64,000 nt of DNA from Symsagittifera roscoffensis (taxonomy: Eukaryota > Xenacoelomorpha > Acoela > Convolutidae): positions 20,312,660-20,376,659 of the forward strand of contig NC_087069.1 in assembly GCF_963678635.1 (NCBI RefSeq). The letters run 5' to 3'. Position 1 is the stretch's first letter, and every line of letters starts with the position of its first letter. Shown piece after piece: positions 32,652 to 47,244 of the stretch. Both the position numbers and the translations under genes were made by a program. Under the pieces are notes generated by a model. It saw only the letters and a program-made list of their open reading frames with translations, did not search any database and was not told the origin of the DNA.

Positions 32652-35399
32652 TATTCCATTCCTGGTTTTCATCGTCAAATAAGATACACATTTACACATT
32701 CAATGCTAATCGGAAGCTTTAAGAACAGAAAGAAATGCAGGAAATTTAGCTTCATTTCTAGTTTCAATTTTTTTTAACTTTACTTGGCAGTTAAATAACA
32801 AAGTTGTTGGAAATTTTTCATTAGACTATTTGGATTGAGCTATTTCGAAAAATAAAGGATAGGGAATTTTGAATTGACATTTGAAATGGAACCACCGATT
32901 AAGGTTATTTACTAGCAACAGTAAATACTTCATAATAGTGGTAGTAGGAATAAAATATACAACCAACATCCGAATACAATAATTGAGGTCAGCTGTACAA
33001 TACAGTACACTACATGTATACAGAGAGAAAGAAGAAACGGCAACCACTGATTGGAGTAGGCTAATCAATTAATCACTAATTAATCAACTAATTAATTAAT
33101 TACTTTATTAATTAAGTAATGATTAACTGATCCTAAATGAAATGAATCAGAATATAAACTCCATATTCGATTTAAAACTATGCCGGCTCTAAAAATCTGA
33201 ACCAGTTACACAGTGATATTCAGTGTTTAAGATTCGAAATATCACAAAAAAAATAAACCGTTAAAATGTACTGACTTATATGAGAATGTTTCCCTTGTGG
33301 AAATACAGATAAATTATTTCTTGCATTGATTTTCTTGATGATAGCAAAAAATTGAAAGTTAAAGAAACAATGTTCACCGAATAAGAAGCTGAAAAGAGCC
33401 GGCATAAAAATTAGACTAGTTAGTTATATAATATAATTACACGAGTGTGAACGAGTTTAAATTTAGATTAATATTTAATTAGGTTTAATTGGATTTTCTT
33501 GACTGAGAAATGTTTTGTTATAAAAAAGGAAAAGAATCTCTGTTTAAAAAATAGCTGGGGTAGTCATATTATGATACAGACATTAATTAAATTTATGGCA
33601 ATGTCTGGCAAATACTATATCTGGTTTCGGCTGTTGAAATTTCACAAAGTACTTTTAACGGTTTTTTATCAGCAGAAAGAATGTTTTCAGAGGAACTTGA
33701 TTAGGCAATACCTTAAAATAAAACAGCACGTATCTAGCTTAAGTTCCAAGTTTCGACTCTCACTTGAAATCATTTTTAAAGGGACCAGATATTGTATTGT
33801 ATTGCCATTTCTAACTTATGATTGATGTTGAGAAGGAGACGAGAAAAATTGATTGAGTAAAAGCGAAGGATCAGCAAAACAACGAATCAACATCAGCTGA
33901 GACTTCATATACAACAAGGGAGTCGTTCAAAAGGATTCTAGTATCAATTTCCAAAACCACGTTAGAATGAGATTCTATACTTTTTTCATAAAACAACCAT
34001 TAATTTTGTTCCATTAGGGACGGGTCTACAGATTAAAAATAACATACGTTGATTTCAACTAGATCCTTGGTAATTTATGTTACAAATGTCTAACATTCAA
34101 GGAAATATTTGACCAGAAACCACTATTAAAACTTTGCTAATCCAATAGGCTCACAAGTATTAAAATGTGATTTCCGATTTAGATTCTCAACTTTTTAAAG
34201 AAAAGTGTTTCGCGTGGATCTGATTATTTTTGACTTGAGGACTTTTTTATATTTCAAACCCGCTTTATATTCTCTTTTTCCCGAAATTTACGAAAAAAAC
34301 GTGTGCTTAAACAACTATTTTTTAACTTGTGACCTAACAAAGATATTTTGATTAAGACAACTCCCTTATTATCTTGTTCGCACCAGGAATAGAGATCACA
34401 AAAAAAAGACTTTAGATCGTGAATTGAATGTTAGCATCACAATTTAAATAATTCACAATTTGAAACAAAAGTATTTCAATCCAGAGAACACATCAATGTG
34501 ATATTTTGAGATATTTTGAGATCAATGTTATATTTTGAGATAACACATCAATGTGATATATTGAGACACAGATTTCTTTAAAGCTTCATCTTAATAAACC
34601 CAAAACCCAAGTAAGATATTTGGAGCGAAAGCAAACAAGTTTAAAATGAAGCGATTACTTAGCACTACGGCTTTCTGTGCTTAAAGGCTTGAACTGATGA
34701 GTTTCATTGCAGAAGAAAACTTGATTTGAGTAATTTTTTTACTGTTTTTATGTAGACCTGTTTAGGAGAAGTATTTCACGTGGACATCTGATTTATTTTG
34801 TCAGTAAAATCTAAAACCCTCATAACAAATTGTGTAATATGATAAGGCTACGCTAGGGGCATAAGACCGACAGTACAAGTGGGTCTGGCAATCTCATTTC
34901 AAGCATTCATCAATCAGGTCTACAAAATACCAAGCTTTGATCGGAATCCTAGCGATAGTGATCGAACTCCAATAGGGCCATTTGCATTTTCCGGGAAGCA
35001 TTAGCACTTGATCCGCGAGTTCCAGTTATATGCGAGCGCACTACTATTTACGACTTGTTTTCAATTGAAAGATTCAGTATGAGCAGTATTATTGACTGGT
35101 TTTTAATTTAAAAAAAAACTTTCAATGAGGAAACTTTACAGAAATGAGTCAGAGCTAATTTAACGAAATTGCTACGGTTTTATGCAACAAAGAACAGCAG
35201 ATGATTTTCGCCGAAATTCTGAATGAAATCACTTTGTTCTGTTTTACAAAAAAATCGGAGGCTTACTCTTCATTCGAAATAACAAAATCAAAAAAGCTCA
35301 CTTCAACGAATTAGCTTTTCTAAATTGAGTTTTTTATTCGACTAGGCTTTAAACACAACAGAGCAGAAAATGGTTTCGTGACGAAATGGATGATCTGGA
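32652..35399. other. THOC3 upstream region, no gene supported
   Basis: AT-rich. It contains a TTAATTAA-rich palindromic stretch at 33062-33125, and short tandem repeats of an AATGTGATATTTTGAGA-like unit at 34484-34566. One 108-codon plus-strand ORF (33499-33825) has no domain I recognise and is biased toward Lys, Phe and Leu, as expected by chance in AT-rich DNA. Confidence 0.5.
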
Positions 35400-35976
35400 C
35401 ATCCCTGATTGAAATGGGCTGGGCGCAGCCAGTTGAGTATTTGGCCGACAATGATAGCAAAAAAAGGCTCAATTTTGGAAAAAAACGGCACTGGTAAAAA
35501 CACCCTTTGCTACGTCATGATATGCTCGCTGTTTCTGGTTTTGATATGAATGGTGCAGTACGCACATTCCAGATGTGGATTAAATTGTCACTTGGCCACA
35601 AAAGAATTACCGATACCAACGGCTTCGACGATTCTGTATGAAAAACTGAAGCGAAACCCGCAATGAATAGTTTAGCACATTAAGGAGGCAAGGATAACTT
35701 GTACAAGCTTACAGAACTAAAAAAAATAAATCTACGATTTGACTCAAACACTGTCCACTATGATAAGAGGATTTCACTCGGACAGTCTGTCCTAACAGAT
35801 GCAGTACGGAAGATTTTGAAATCAGTAAGTAGAAACGGGCGGACGCAAATAGTTCAAAATCTGGTCCGTAAGGCTCGGCTTTACTGCTTGTTTTGGAGAA
35901 ACAGGCACGGGAAAAAGCAGTTTATGCAATTTATTAGCAGGTCTGAAGAGCAACCTTACATTGTTTCTGCTTTTTA
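35400..35976 (+). pseudogene. Two fragments of a P-loop GTPase-like gene
   Basis: The first fragment has a degraded nucleotide-binding loop near 35477-35500 (reads NGTGKNTLC after a frame slip) and, downstream, a G3-like DTNGFDDS at 35612-35635 followed by a stop. The second has an intact-looking G1 motif GETGTGKS at 35895-35918, followed by SLCNLLAG, then a stop. Because a G3 precedes the second G1, these are two partial copies. They are more diverged from the array to the right than array units are from each other. They could be founders of the same GTPase family or a separate member. Confidence 0.55.
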
Positions 35977-36089
35977 ACTGAGCTGTTAAAAGCAGACAAA
36001 TTGCTAATTTAAGCACTATCAAATTTTTACTCACCTCTCACCCAGACATAATGAGCCAGTTACGCTTTCTTTCGGGAACATGATCAGAA

Positions 36090-36490
36090 ATCACTTATCA
36101 CTTAGCTGACGAAGTATAGTAAATTTTGTACACGTGTTCATGGTAGCAGTAAACGGACAAAATCGACGTTTGGATGAATCAATTGTCAAAATGATCAGAT
36201 TTTTCCAAAAAATGCTTAGCAAGAATTTCTGGTAACTGACTGTTATTGTTTCCATGAAATTTCCGATGCACCGTTTATCGTTAGTGAACGGTATAGGGAA
36301 AGAGGGACAACCGATGATTACATCGTGGCAAAATAAATGAGAGCAGTGGATAAGTAGATTTCTGAAAGTCGATGGCTGAAATATCTCTTCGAGGATACAT
36401 ATAGGGATCCCAATCCCAGACATTGGAAGAGACAAGAAAACCCTGGATAATATCTTCAAGCGATCTCCAAGTGAGGATAACAATAGACAA
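36090..36490 (+). pseudogene. GTPase unit, C-terminal half only
   Basis: It begins within the segment encoding VHVFMVAVNGQNRRLDESI, continues to KNFW and then hits TAA. The upstream G1 and G3 parts are absent. The tail contains the GGATACAT...GGATCCCAATCCCAGACATTGG stretch found in the other units. It is the leftmost recognisable piece of the main array. Confidence 0.65.
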
Positions 36491-37059
36491 CCGTCAATTT
36501 AACTGTCAGAGTTGGGCCTAGAACATTTGCAAACTCAAATTTTGTACTCAGCTCTCACCCAATCAGAATGAGCGATTTACGTTTTTTTATTTGAAGAACT
36601 TGATCAGAAACCATTTAACACTTACCTGACGAGCTATAGAAAATTTTGAAATGATCTCATGAGATAAAATTTACCATCCTGCTTTCGAGAGCAATCTCGA
36701 AAAAAGGGCACCAAAAAGAAAATTCAGAATGCTCTTTTGAACTGCTCAAAGGTTACTGCGGGTTATTGAAACTGATATATAAGTTCTCATAATGATTCTT
36801 GAAGTGGCTCTTCTTTTTTGATAAGCTATGTTTCGGATACTATGTATGTGAAGAGCTTTACAAACTTATCAGAACATCATTTATCATTAGGCATATATTT
36901 CTGAGAATTCACTTCAAATCCAAACAAAAAAAGAATAGGAGTTAGTTTTAGCTGGACAGTCTGCTAGCACGAGTGCTGCACCGAAATAGGCAAACCAGAA
37001 GTCCCCAACTGGAAACAGCTGGGAGCAGCTAGTTGGGGAAACCAGGTGTTAAAAATTGA

Positions 37060-37680
37060 TCGTTATCGGAAACTGACACTGCAAACAGCAGTCCTAGTTA
37101 AATCATTGCTGGACTAGATCAGTACCACTCAACCTTTGTTGTTTAGGCTTCTTCTGAAAGCTTTACAGAACCAACCCAATTTGTCGATGTTTTTTCCATA
37201 GATTTATTGATCGGCTGACAAAAATCGAAAATATTGGCTCATGCAATCCTGACGGAGACAGACGCTTCCGCCATACAAGAATTGGTAAGCAAACGGAAAG
37301 AAGTCAAAACACAAACTGTACACGTTTTCATGGTAGCAGTAAACGGACAAAATCGACGTTTGGATAAATCACTTGTCACTATGATCAGAGTTTTCCAAAA
37401 AATGCTTCGCAACAGTTTCTGGCAACTCATTATGATTTTTTCCACGAATCTTCCGAAGCACCATTTATCATCAGTGAACGGTATAGGGACACAAGTTCTA
37501 CTGATGATTACATTGCGACAGAATAAATGAGAGCTGTCGATAAGTGGATTCCAGAATGACGAGATCTGATATATCTTTCCGAGGATACATGTGGGGATCC
37601 CAATCCAGACATTGGAAGAAACAATTAAACCCCGTATAAAATCTTCAAGCGAGCTCCGAGTGATAATTACAATAGACAAT
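37060..37680 (+). pseudogene. Diverged GTPase unit with long open second half
   Basis: The frame from 37234 to 37530 is open for 98 codons. It covers the segment after G3, the VAVNGQNRRLDKSL block, MIRVFQKML, NSFWQL and IFSTNLP, ending near SSVNGIG. This is the longest uninterrupted match to the domain in the left part. The G1 region at about 37070 is destroyed by a stop and substitutions, and the G3 aspartate region is altered. Confidence 0.7.
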
Positions 37681-38225
37681 CGTCAATTTCATCGTCAGAG
37701 TTGGGCATAATACTTTGCAAATTTAAAATTTGTACTCAGCTGTAACCCAAACAGAATGAGCGAATTACTGTTTTTTATTTCGAGAACTTGATCAGAAATT
37801 ACTTATCACTTAGCTGACGAGCTATAGTAAATTTTGAAATGATCTCATGACATAAAAATTTACCGTCCTGCTTTCGAGAACAATCGAAAGAAACACGGGC
37901 ACCAAAACGAAAAATCATGACGCTTTTTTAACTGCTGAAAGATTACTGTGGGTTAATTGAAACTGATATATACGTTCTCATACGGATTCTTGAAGTGGCT
38001 CTTCTTTTTCGATTAGATATAATTCGGAAACTAGGTCTGTGAAGAGCATAACAAACTTATCAGAACATCAGTTATCATTAGGCATATATGTTTCAGAATT
38101 TAATTCAAATCATAACAAAAATTAAAATTTGTAGTTAGTTTTAGCTGGACAGTCTGCTAGCACGAGTGCTGCACCGAAACAGGCAACCTAGAAGTCCACA
38201 ACTGGAAACAGCTGGTCGCAGCTAG

Positions 38226-38890
38226 TTGGGGAATCTAGGTGTTAAAAGTCGCACAAAACCGCTCATAATCGGAAAATATAACACTAGAAAAAGCATTGCT
38301 AGTGAATTCAATGCTGGACTAGATAACTTCCACTCAATTTTAACTGTTTCGGCTTTTTCTGAAAGTTTTAAAGAACAGACACAATTTGCTGACGTGTTTT
38401 CCATGGAACCGTCGACCGGCCGACAAAAATCGCCGACAAAATTGGCTCCGGCAATCCTGACTGAGACACAGACAGTTACGCCATACAAGAATTGGTTAGC
38501 AAACGGAAAGAAGTCGAAACACAAACTGTACACGTTTTAATGGTAGCAGTAAAAGGACAAAAACGACGTTTGGATGAATCACTTTAAACGATCAGATTTT
38601 TCCAAAAATTGCTTAGCAACAGTTTTTGGCAACTGACTGCGATGTTTTCCACGAATCTTACGGAGCACCATTTATCATCAGTGAACGGTATAGGGACACA
38701 AGTTCTACTGATGATTACATTGCGACAGAACAAATGAGAGCTGTCGATAAATAGATTCACGAATGTCGATACCCGAGATATCTTTTCGAGGATACATGAG
38801 GGGATCCCGATCCCAGACATTGGAAGAAACCATTTAACCCCGTATAAAAACTTCAAGCGAGCTCCGAGTGAGGTAACAATAGACAAGCGT
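38226..38890 (+). pseudogene. GTPase unit with open first half
   Basis: The frame 38226-38540 (104 codons) runs from LIIGKYNTRKS, a degraded G1 loop, through AGLD, VSAFSESFKEQTQFADVFS and the region before G3. It then shifts out of frame, so the IDTIGF motif is lost. The second half is present in another frame with a stop at 38584. Together with the unit at 37060 it shows the order of motifs in the ancestral domain. Confidence 0.68.
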
Positions 38891-39459
38891 CAACTTCACC
38901 GTCAAAATTTGGCATAATACTTTGCTAACTCAAACTTTGTACTCAGATATCATCCAAACAGAATGAGCAAATAATTTTTTTTTATTTCGAGAACTTGATC
39001 AGAAATCACTTATCACTTACCTGACGAGCTATAGTAAGTGTAGAAAGGATCTCATGAGATCAAAATTTACCATCCTGCTTTCGAGAGCAATCTCGAAAAA
39101 ACAAGGGCACCAAAAAGAAACATCATAACGCTTTTTTTAACTGCTGAAAAATTACTGTGGGTTAATTGAAACTGATATATAAGTTCTCATAAGGATTCTT
39201 GAAGTGTCTCTTCTGGATAAGATGTTTCGAAAACTATGTATGTGAAGAGGTTTACAAACTTATCAGAAGATCATTTATCATTAGGCATATATTTTTGAGA
39301 AACTTACTTCAAAATATAACAAAAAAAGAATAGGGGCTGTTATAGCTGGAAAGTCTGTTGGCATGAGTGCTGCACCGAAACAGGCAAACTAGAAGTTCAC
39401 AACTGGAAACAGCTGGTCGCAGCTAGTTGGAGAATCTCGGTACTAAAAGTCACACAAAA

Positions 39460-39600
39460 CTGCTCATAATCGGAGAAACTGACACTGGAAAAGGCATTAC
39501 TAGTGAATTCATTTACTGGACTAGATCAGTTCCTCTCAACTTTTACTGTTTCGGCTTTTTCTGAAAAATTTACAGAACAGACACGAGTTATCTCACAAGA
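39460..39600 (+). pseudogene. GTPase G1-region fragment
   Basis: It contains IIGETDTGKG (the P-loop with the last Ser replaced by Gly) followed by the FTVSAFSE-type stretch, then breaks off into a fragment of another unit (ACAAGGGCACCAAAGAG) at about 39595. It marks the junction between the diverged left flank and the regular core array. Confidence 0.6.
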
Positions 39601-42496
39601 AACAAGGGCACCAAAGAGAAAAACCATGACGCTTTTTATAACAGCTGGAAGCTTACTGCAGATTAATTGAAACTGATATATAACTTCATAAAAAAATCTT
39701 GAATTGGCTGTACTTTTTTGATTAGCTATGTTTCGGAAAAGAGAATGTGAAGAGCTTAACAAACTTTTCAGAACATGATAAGCATTTCTGTTCAAAAATT
39801 TAGTTTAAATAATAACTAAAAAAGAGTAGGAGATGATTTTAGCCGGACTGTCTGTGTGAACGGGTATTGAGTCAGAATACGCAAACCAGAAGTCTGCAAC
39901 TGGAAACAGGTGATCGCAGCTAATTGAGAGATCTAGATAATAAAAATCGCACAAAACTGATTATTATTGGAAAATGACAAAGAAAAAGTAGTCCTAGATA
40001 AGTCATTGCTGGTTTAGATAATGACCACCCAAACTTCACTGTTTCGGCTTCTCAGAGCTGTACAGAACAGATAAATTCGCTGAAGTGTTTTCCATTTAAT
40101 GTTTGAACGGCCGACAAAAATCATCGACACTAATGGCTTCAGCAATCCTGACAGACACAGACGCTTACGCCATATATGAATTGGTTAGCAAACTGAAGGA
40201 AGTCGAAACACAAACAGTCAACTTTTTCACCATAGCTGTAAACGGGCAAAAGCGACGTTTGGATAAATCACTTCGAAATGATCGGACTTTTCCAAAAAAA
40301 ATTGGCTAGCAACAGTTTCTGGCAACTGACTGAGATTGTTTCCACGAACCTTGCGATAGGCCAATTATCATCAGTGACTTGTTAAGGGAGACAGTGTCTA
40401 ACGATGATTACATCACGGCAGAATAAATAAGAGCAGTCGATAAGTAGAATCCGAAAAATCGAGGGCTGGCAAATCTGTTCGAGGATACATGTAGCACCCC
40501 CAAACTCAGACATTGGAAGAGACAGCAGAGTCCTATCTACAACCTGCAAGCACGTTCCGAGTGAAAAAAAGCAATAGATAATCGTCAATTTAAGCGTCAG
40601 AGTTATGCATAAAACTTTTGCAACATCAATTTTTCAATTAGTTCTCACCCAGACAGAATGAACCAGTTACGCTTTTTTTGGAAAATTGATCAGGAATCAC
40701 TTATCACTTAGCTGACGAAGTATAGTAAATTTTGAGATGATCATGAAATAAAAACTTAATATCCAGCTTTCAAGAGTAATCTCGCGAGAAACGAGGGCAC
40801 CAAAAAGAAAAACCATGACGCTTTTTATACCTGCTGGAAGATTACCGCAGATTAATTGAAACTGATATATAACTTCTCATAAAAAATCTTGAATTGGCTG
40901 TACTTGTTTGATTAGCTATGTTTCGGAAACTAAGTATGTGAGGAGCTTAACAAATTTTTCAGAACATGATACGCATTTCTGTTCAAGAATTTAGTTTAAA
41001 CAATAACCAAAAATGAATAGGAGATGATTTTAGCCAGACTGTATGTGTTAACGGGTATTGTGTCAGAATACGCAAACCAGAAGTCTGCAACTGGAAACAG
41101 GTGATCGCAGCTAATTGAGAGATCTAGATAATAAAAATCGCACAAAACTGATTAATATTGGAGAAAATGACAAAGAAGAAGTATTCCTAGATAAGTCATT
41201 GCTGGTTTAGATAATGACCACTCAATCTTCACTCTTTCGGCTTCTTCTCAGAGCTGTTCAGAACAGATAAATTCGCTGAAATGTTTTCCATTTAATGTTC
41301 GAACGGCCGACAAAAATCATCGACACTATTGGCTTCGGCAATCCTGACAGAGACACAGACGCTTACGCCATACATGAATTGGTTAACAAACTGAAGGAAG
41401 TCGAAACACAAACAGTCAACTTATTCACCATAGCTGTAAACGGGCAAAATCGGCGTTTGGATAAATCACTTTTCAACATGATCGAATTTTTCCAAAAAAA
41501 ATTGGCTAGCAACAGTTTCTGGCATCTGACTGAGATTGTCTCCACGAACCTTGCGATAGGCCAATTATCATCAGTGACTCGTTAAGGGAGACAGTGTCTA
41601 ACGATGATTACATCACGCAGAATAAATAAGAGCTGTCGATAAGTAGAATCCGAAAAGTCGAGGGCTGGCAAATCTGTTCGAGGATACATGTAGCGACCCC
41701 CAAAACTCAGATATTGGAAGAGACAGCAGAGTCCTATCTACAACCTGCAAGCACGTTCCGAGTGAAAAAAAGCAATAGATAATCGTCAATTTAACCGTCA
41801 GAGTTACGCATAAAACTTTTGCAACATCAAATTTTCAATTAGTTCTCACCCAGACAGAATGAGCCAGTTACGCTTTTTTTGGAAAATTGTTCAGGAATCA
41901 CTTATCACTCAGCTGACGAAGTATAGTAAATTTTGAGATGATCTGATGAAATAAAAACTTAATATCCAGCTTTCAAGAATAATCTCGCGAGAAACGAGGG
42001 CACCAAAAAGAAAAACCATGACGCTTTTTATAACTGCTCGAAGATTACCGCAGATTAACTGAAAATGATACATGACTTCTCATAAAAAATCTTGAATTGG
42101 CTGTACTTTTTTGTTTAGCTATGTTTCGGAAACTAAGTATGTGAAGAGCTTAACAAATTTTTCAGAACATGATAAGCATTTCTGTTCAAGAAATTAGTTT
42201 AAACAATAACCAAAAATGAATAAGAGATGATTTTAGCCAGACTGTATGTGTTAACGGGTATTGTGTCAGAATACGCAAACCAGAAGTCTGCAACTGGAAA
42301 CAGGTGATCGCAGCTAATTGAGAGATCTAGATAATAAAAATCGAACAAAACTGATTAATATTGGAGAAAATGACAAAGAAGAAGTATTCCTAGATAAGTC
42401 ATTGCTGGTTTAGATAATGACCACTCAATCTTCACTGTTTCGGCTTCTTCTCAGAGCTGTTCAGAACAGATAAATTCGTTGAAGTGTTTTCATTGA

Positions 42497-42712
42497 ATGT
42501 TCGAACGGCCGACAAAAATCATCGACACTATTGGCTTCGGCAATCCTGACAGAGACACAGACGCTTACGCCATACATGAATTGGTTAACAAACTGAAGGA
42601 AGTCGAAACACAAACAGTCAATTTTTTCACCATAGCTGTAAACGGGCAAAATCGACGTTTGGATAAATCACTTCTCAACATGATCGTAATTTTCCAAAAA
42701 AAAAATGGTTAG
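42497..42712 (+). pseudogene. Representative core-unit GTPase remnant
   Basis: An ATG-initiated open frame of about 71-78 codons recurs in most core units, for example at 44861, 46048, 48947, 50148, 51349 and 53756. It begins MFERPTKIIDTIGFGNPDRD (G3 DxxG-type motif), continues through IHELVSKLKEVETQT and FTIAVNGQNRRLDKSL, and ends shortly after FFQK where a small indel shifts the frame. G1 lies upstream in this unit type but is ruined: GENDKEEVV replaces GETDTGKSS. The peptide is only a third of a G domain and lacks the phosphate-binding loop, so I do not call it a functional gene. Confidence 0.7.
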
Positions 42713-45700
42713 CAAGAGTTTCTGGCAACTGACTGAGATTTTTTCCACGAACGTTGCGATAGGCCATTTATCATCAGTGAATCGTTAAGGGAGACAGAAT
42801 AAATTAGAGCTGTCGATAAGTAGATTCCGAAAAGTCGATGGCTGGAAAATCTGTTCGAGGATACATGTAGCGACCCCAAACCCAGACATTGGAAGAGACA
42901 GCAGAGTCCTATCTACAACCTGCAAGCACGTTCCGAGTGAAAAAGAAAACATAAAATAATCGTCAATTTAATCGTCAGAGTTATGCATAAAACTTTTGCG
43001 ATATCAAATTTTCACTTAATTCTCACCCAGACAGAATGAGCCAGTAACGCTTTTTTTTGGAAATTGATCAGGAATCACTTATCACTTAGCTGACGAATTA
43101 TAGTAAATTTTGAAATGATCTCATGTGATACAAATTTAAAATCCAGCTTTCAAGAGTAAACTCGCAAGAAACGAGGGCACCACAAAGAAAAACCATGACG
43201 CTTTTTATAACTGCTGGAAGATTACCGCAGATTAATTGAAACTAATATATAACTTCTCATGAAAAATCTTGAAGTGGCTGTACTTTTTTGATTAGCTATG
43301 TTTCGGAAACTAAGTATGTGAAGAGCTTAACAAATTTTTCAGAACATGGTAAGCATTTCTGTTCAAAAAATTAGTTTAAATAATAGCTAAAAATGAATAG
43401 GAGATGATTTTAGCCAGACTGTATGTGTTAACGGGTATTGTGTCAGAATACGCAAACCAGAAGTCTGCAACTGGAAACAGGTGATCGCAGCTAATTGAGA
43501 GATTTAGATAACAAAAATCGCACAAAATTGATTATTAATGGAGAAAATGACAAAGAAGAAGTATTCCTAGATAAGTCATTGCTGGTTTAGATAATGACCA
43601 CTCAAACTTAACTGTTTCGGCTTCTTCTCAGAGCTGTACAGAACAGATAAATTCGCGGAAGTGTTTCCCATTGAATGTTCGAACGGCCGACAAAATCATC
43701 GACACTATTGGCGTCGGCAATCATGACAGAGACACAGACGCTTACGCCATACATGAATTGGTTAGCAAACTGAAGAAAGTCGAAACACAAACAGTCAAAT
43801 TTTCCACCAAAGCTGTAAAGTGGCCAAATCGACGTTTGGATAAATCAATTTCCAACATGATCGGATTTTTCCAAAAAAAATGGTTAGCAACAGTTTCTGG
43901 CAACTGACTGAGATTGTTTCCACGATACTTGCCATAGGCCATTTATCATCAGTGAATGGTTAAGGGAGACAGGTTCTAACGATGATTACATCACAGCAGA
44001 ATAAATAAGAGCTGTCGATAAGTAGATTCCGAAAAGTCCAGGGCTAAAAAATCTGTTCGAGAATACAGGTAGCGACCCCAAACCCAGACATTGGGAGAGA
44101 CAGCAGAGTCCTATCTACAACCTGCAAGCACGTTCCGATTGAAAAAACAATAGATAATCGTCAATTTAACCGTCAGAGTTATGCATGAAACTCAAATTTT
44201 CACTTAGTTCTCACCCAGACAGAATGAGCCAGTGACGCTTTTTTTTGGAAATCGAGCAGGAATCATTTATCACTTAGCTGACGAAAAATAGTAAATTTTG
44301 AAATGATCTCATGAGATAAAAATTTGATATCCAGCTTTCAAGAGTGATCTCGCAAGAAACGAGGGCACCAAAAATAAAAACCATGACGCTTTTTATAACT
44401 GCTGGAAGATTAACGCAGATTAATTGAAACTGATATATAACTTCTCATAAAAAATCTTGCTTTGGCTGTACTTTTTTGATTAGCTATGTTTCGGAAACTA
44501 AGTATGTGATGATCTGAACAAACTTTTCAGAAGATCATAAGCATTTCTGTTCAAGAACTTAGTTTAAATAATAACTAAAAAAGAATAGGAGATGATTTTA
44601 TCCGGAAGTCTGTGTGAACGGGTTTTGAGTCAGAATACGCAAACCAGAAGTCCACAACTGGAAACCGGTAATCGCAGCTAATTGGGAGATCTACATAATA
44701 AAAATCGCACAAAAGTGATTATTATTGGAGAAAACGACAAGGAAGAAGTAGTCCTAGATAAGTCATTGCTGGTTTAAATAATGACAGTCAACCTTTACTG
44801 TTTCGGCTTCTTCTCAGAGCTGTACAGAACAGAAAAATTCGCTGAAGCGTTTTCCATTGAATGTTCGAACGGCCGACAAAAATCATCGACACTATTGGCT
44901 TCGGCAATCCTGACAGAGACACAGACGCTTACACCATACATGAATTGGTTAGCAAACTGAAGGAAGTCGAAACACAAACATTCAAATTTTTCACCAAAGC
45001 TGTAAACTGGCAAAATCGACGTTTGGATAGATCAATTTCCAACATGATCGGATTTTTCCTTAAAAAAATGGTTAGCAACAGTTTCTGGCAACTGACTGAG
45101 ATTGTTTCCACGAAACTTGAAATAGGCCATTTATCATCAGTGAATGGTTAAGGGAGACAGGTTCTAACGATGATTACAGCACGGCAGAATAAATAAGAGC
45201 TGCGATAAGTAGATTCCGAAAAGTCAAGGGCTGGAAAATCTGTTCGAGGATACAGGTAGCGACCCCAAACCCAGACATTGAGAGAGACAGCAGAGTCCTA
45301 TCTACAACCTGCAAGCACGTTCCGAGTGAAAAAACAATAGATAATCGTCAATTTAACCGTCAGAGTTATGCATAAAACTATCAAATTTTCACTTAGTTCT
45401 CACCCAGACAGAATGAGCCAGTTACCCTTTTTTTGGGAAATCGAGCAGGAATCATTTATCACTTAGCTGACGAAAAATAGTAAATTTTGAAACGATCTCA
45501 AGAGATAAAAAATTAATATCCAGCTTTCAAGAGTAAACTCGCAAGAAACGAGGGCACCAAAAAGAAAAACCATGACGCTTTTTATAACTGCTGGAAGATT
45601 ACCGCAGATTAATTGAAACTGATAAATAACTTCTCATAAAAAATCTTGCTTTGGCTGTACTTTTTTGATTAGCTATGTTTCGGAAACTAAGTATGTGAAG

Positions 45701-47244
45701 AGCTGAACAAACTTTTCAGAAGATCTTAAGCATTTCTATTCAAGAACTTAGTTTAAATAATAACTAAAAAAGAATAGGAGATGATTTTATCCGGAAGTCT
45801 GTGTGAACGGGTTTTGAGTCAGAATACGCAAACCAGAAGTCCACAACTGGACCGGTAATCGCAGCTAATTGGGAGATCTACATAATAAAAATCGCACAAA
45901 AGTGATTATTATTGGAGAAAAGGACAAAGAAGAAGTAGTCCTAGATAAGTCATTGCTGGTTTAGATAATGACAGTCAAACTTTACTGTTTCGGCTTCTTC
46001 TCAGAGCTGTACAGAACAGAAAAATTCGCTGAAGCGTTTTCCATTGAATGTTCGAACGGCCGACAAAAATCATCGACACTATTGGCTTCGGCAATCCTGA
46101 CAGAGACACAGACGCTTACACCATACATGAATTGGTTAGCAAACTGAAGGAAGTCGAAACACAAACATTCAAATTTTTCACCAAAGCTGTAAACTGGCAA
46201 AATCGACGTTTGGATAAATCAATTTCCAACATGATCGGATTTTTCCTAAAAAAATGGTTAGCAACAGTTTCTGGCAACTGACTGAGATTGTTTCCACGAA
46301 ACTTGAAATAGGCCATTTATCATCAGTGAATGGTCAAGGGAGACAGGTTCTAACGATGATTACAGCACGGCAGAATAAATAAGAGCTGTCGATAAGTAGA
46401 TTCCGAAAAGTCAAGGGCTGGAAAATCTGTTCGAGGATACAGGTAGCGACTCCAAACCCAGACATTGAGAGAGACAGCAGAGTCCTATCTACAACCTGCA
46501 AGCACGTTCCGAGTGAAAAAACAATAGATAATCGTCAATTTAACCGTCACAGTTATGCATAAAACTATCAAATTTTCACTTAGTTCTCACCCAGACAGAA
46601 TGAGCCAGTTACGCTTTTTTTGGGAAATCGAGCAGGAATCATTTATCACTTAGCTGACGAAAAATAGTAAATTTTGAAACGATCTCATGAGATAAAAAAT
46701 TAATATCCAGCTTTCAAGAGTAAACTCGCAAGAAACGAGGGCACCAAAAAGAAAAACCATGACGCTTTTTATAACTGCTGGAAGATTACTTGAAACTGCA
46801 GATTAATTGAAACTGATATATAACTTCTCATAAAAAATCTCGAATTGGCTGTACTTTTTTGATTAGCTATGTTTCGGAAACTCAGTATGTTAACAGCTTA
46901 ACAAACTTTTCAGAGCATCATAAGCATTTCTGTTCAAGAATTTAGTTTAAATCATAACTAAAAAAGAATAGGACATGATTTTATCCGGACTATGTGTGTG
47001 AACGGGTATTGTGTCAGAATACGCAAACCAGAAGTCCACAACTGTAAACCGGTGATCGCAGCTAATTGGGAGATCTAGATAAAAAAATCGCACAAAAGTG
47101 ATTATTATTGGAGAAGACGACAAAAAAGAAGTAGTCCTAGATAAGTCATTGCTGGTTTAGATAATGACCAGTCAAACTTTACTGTTTCGGTTTCTTCTCA
47201 GAGCTGTACAGAACAGATAAATTCGCTGAAGTGTTTTCGTTGAA

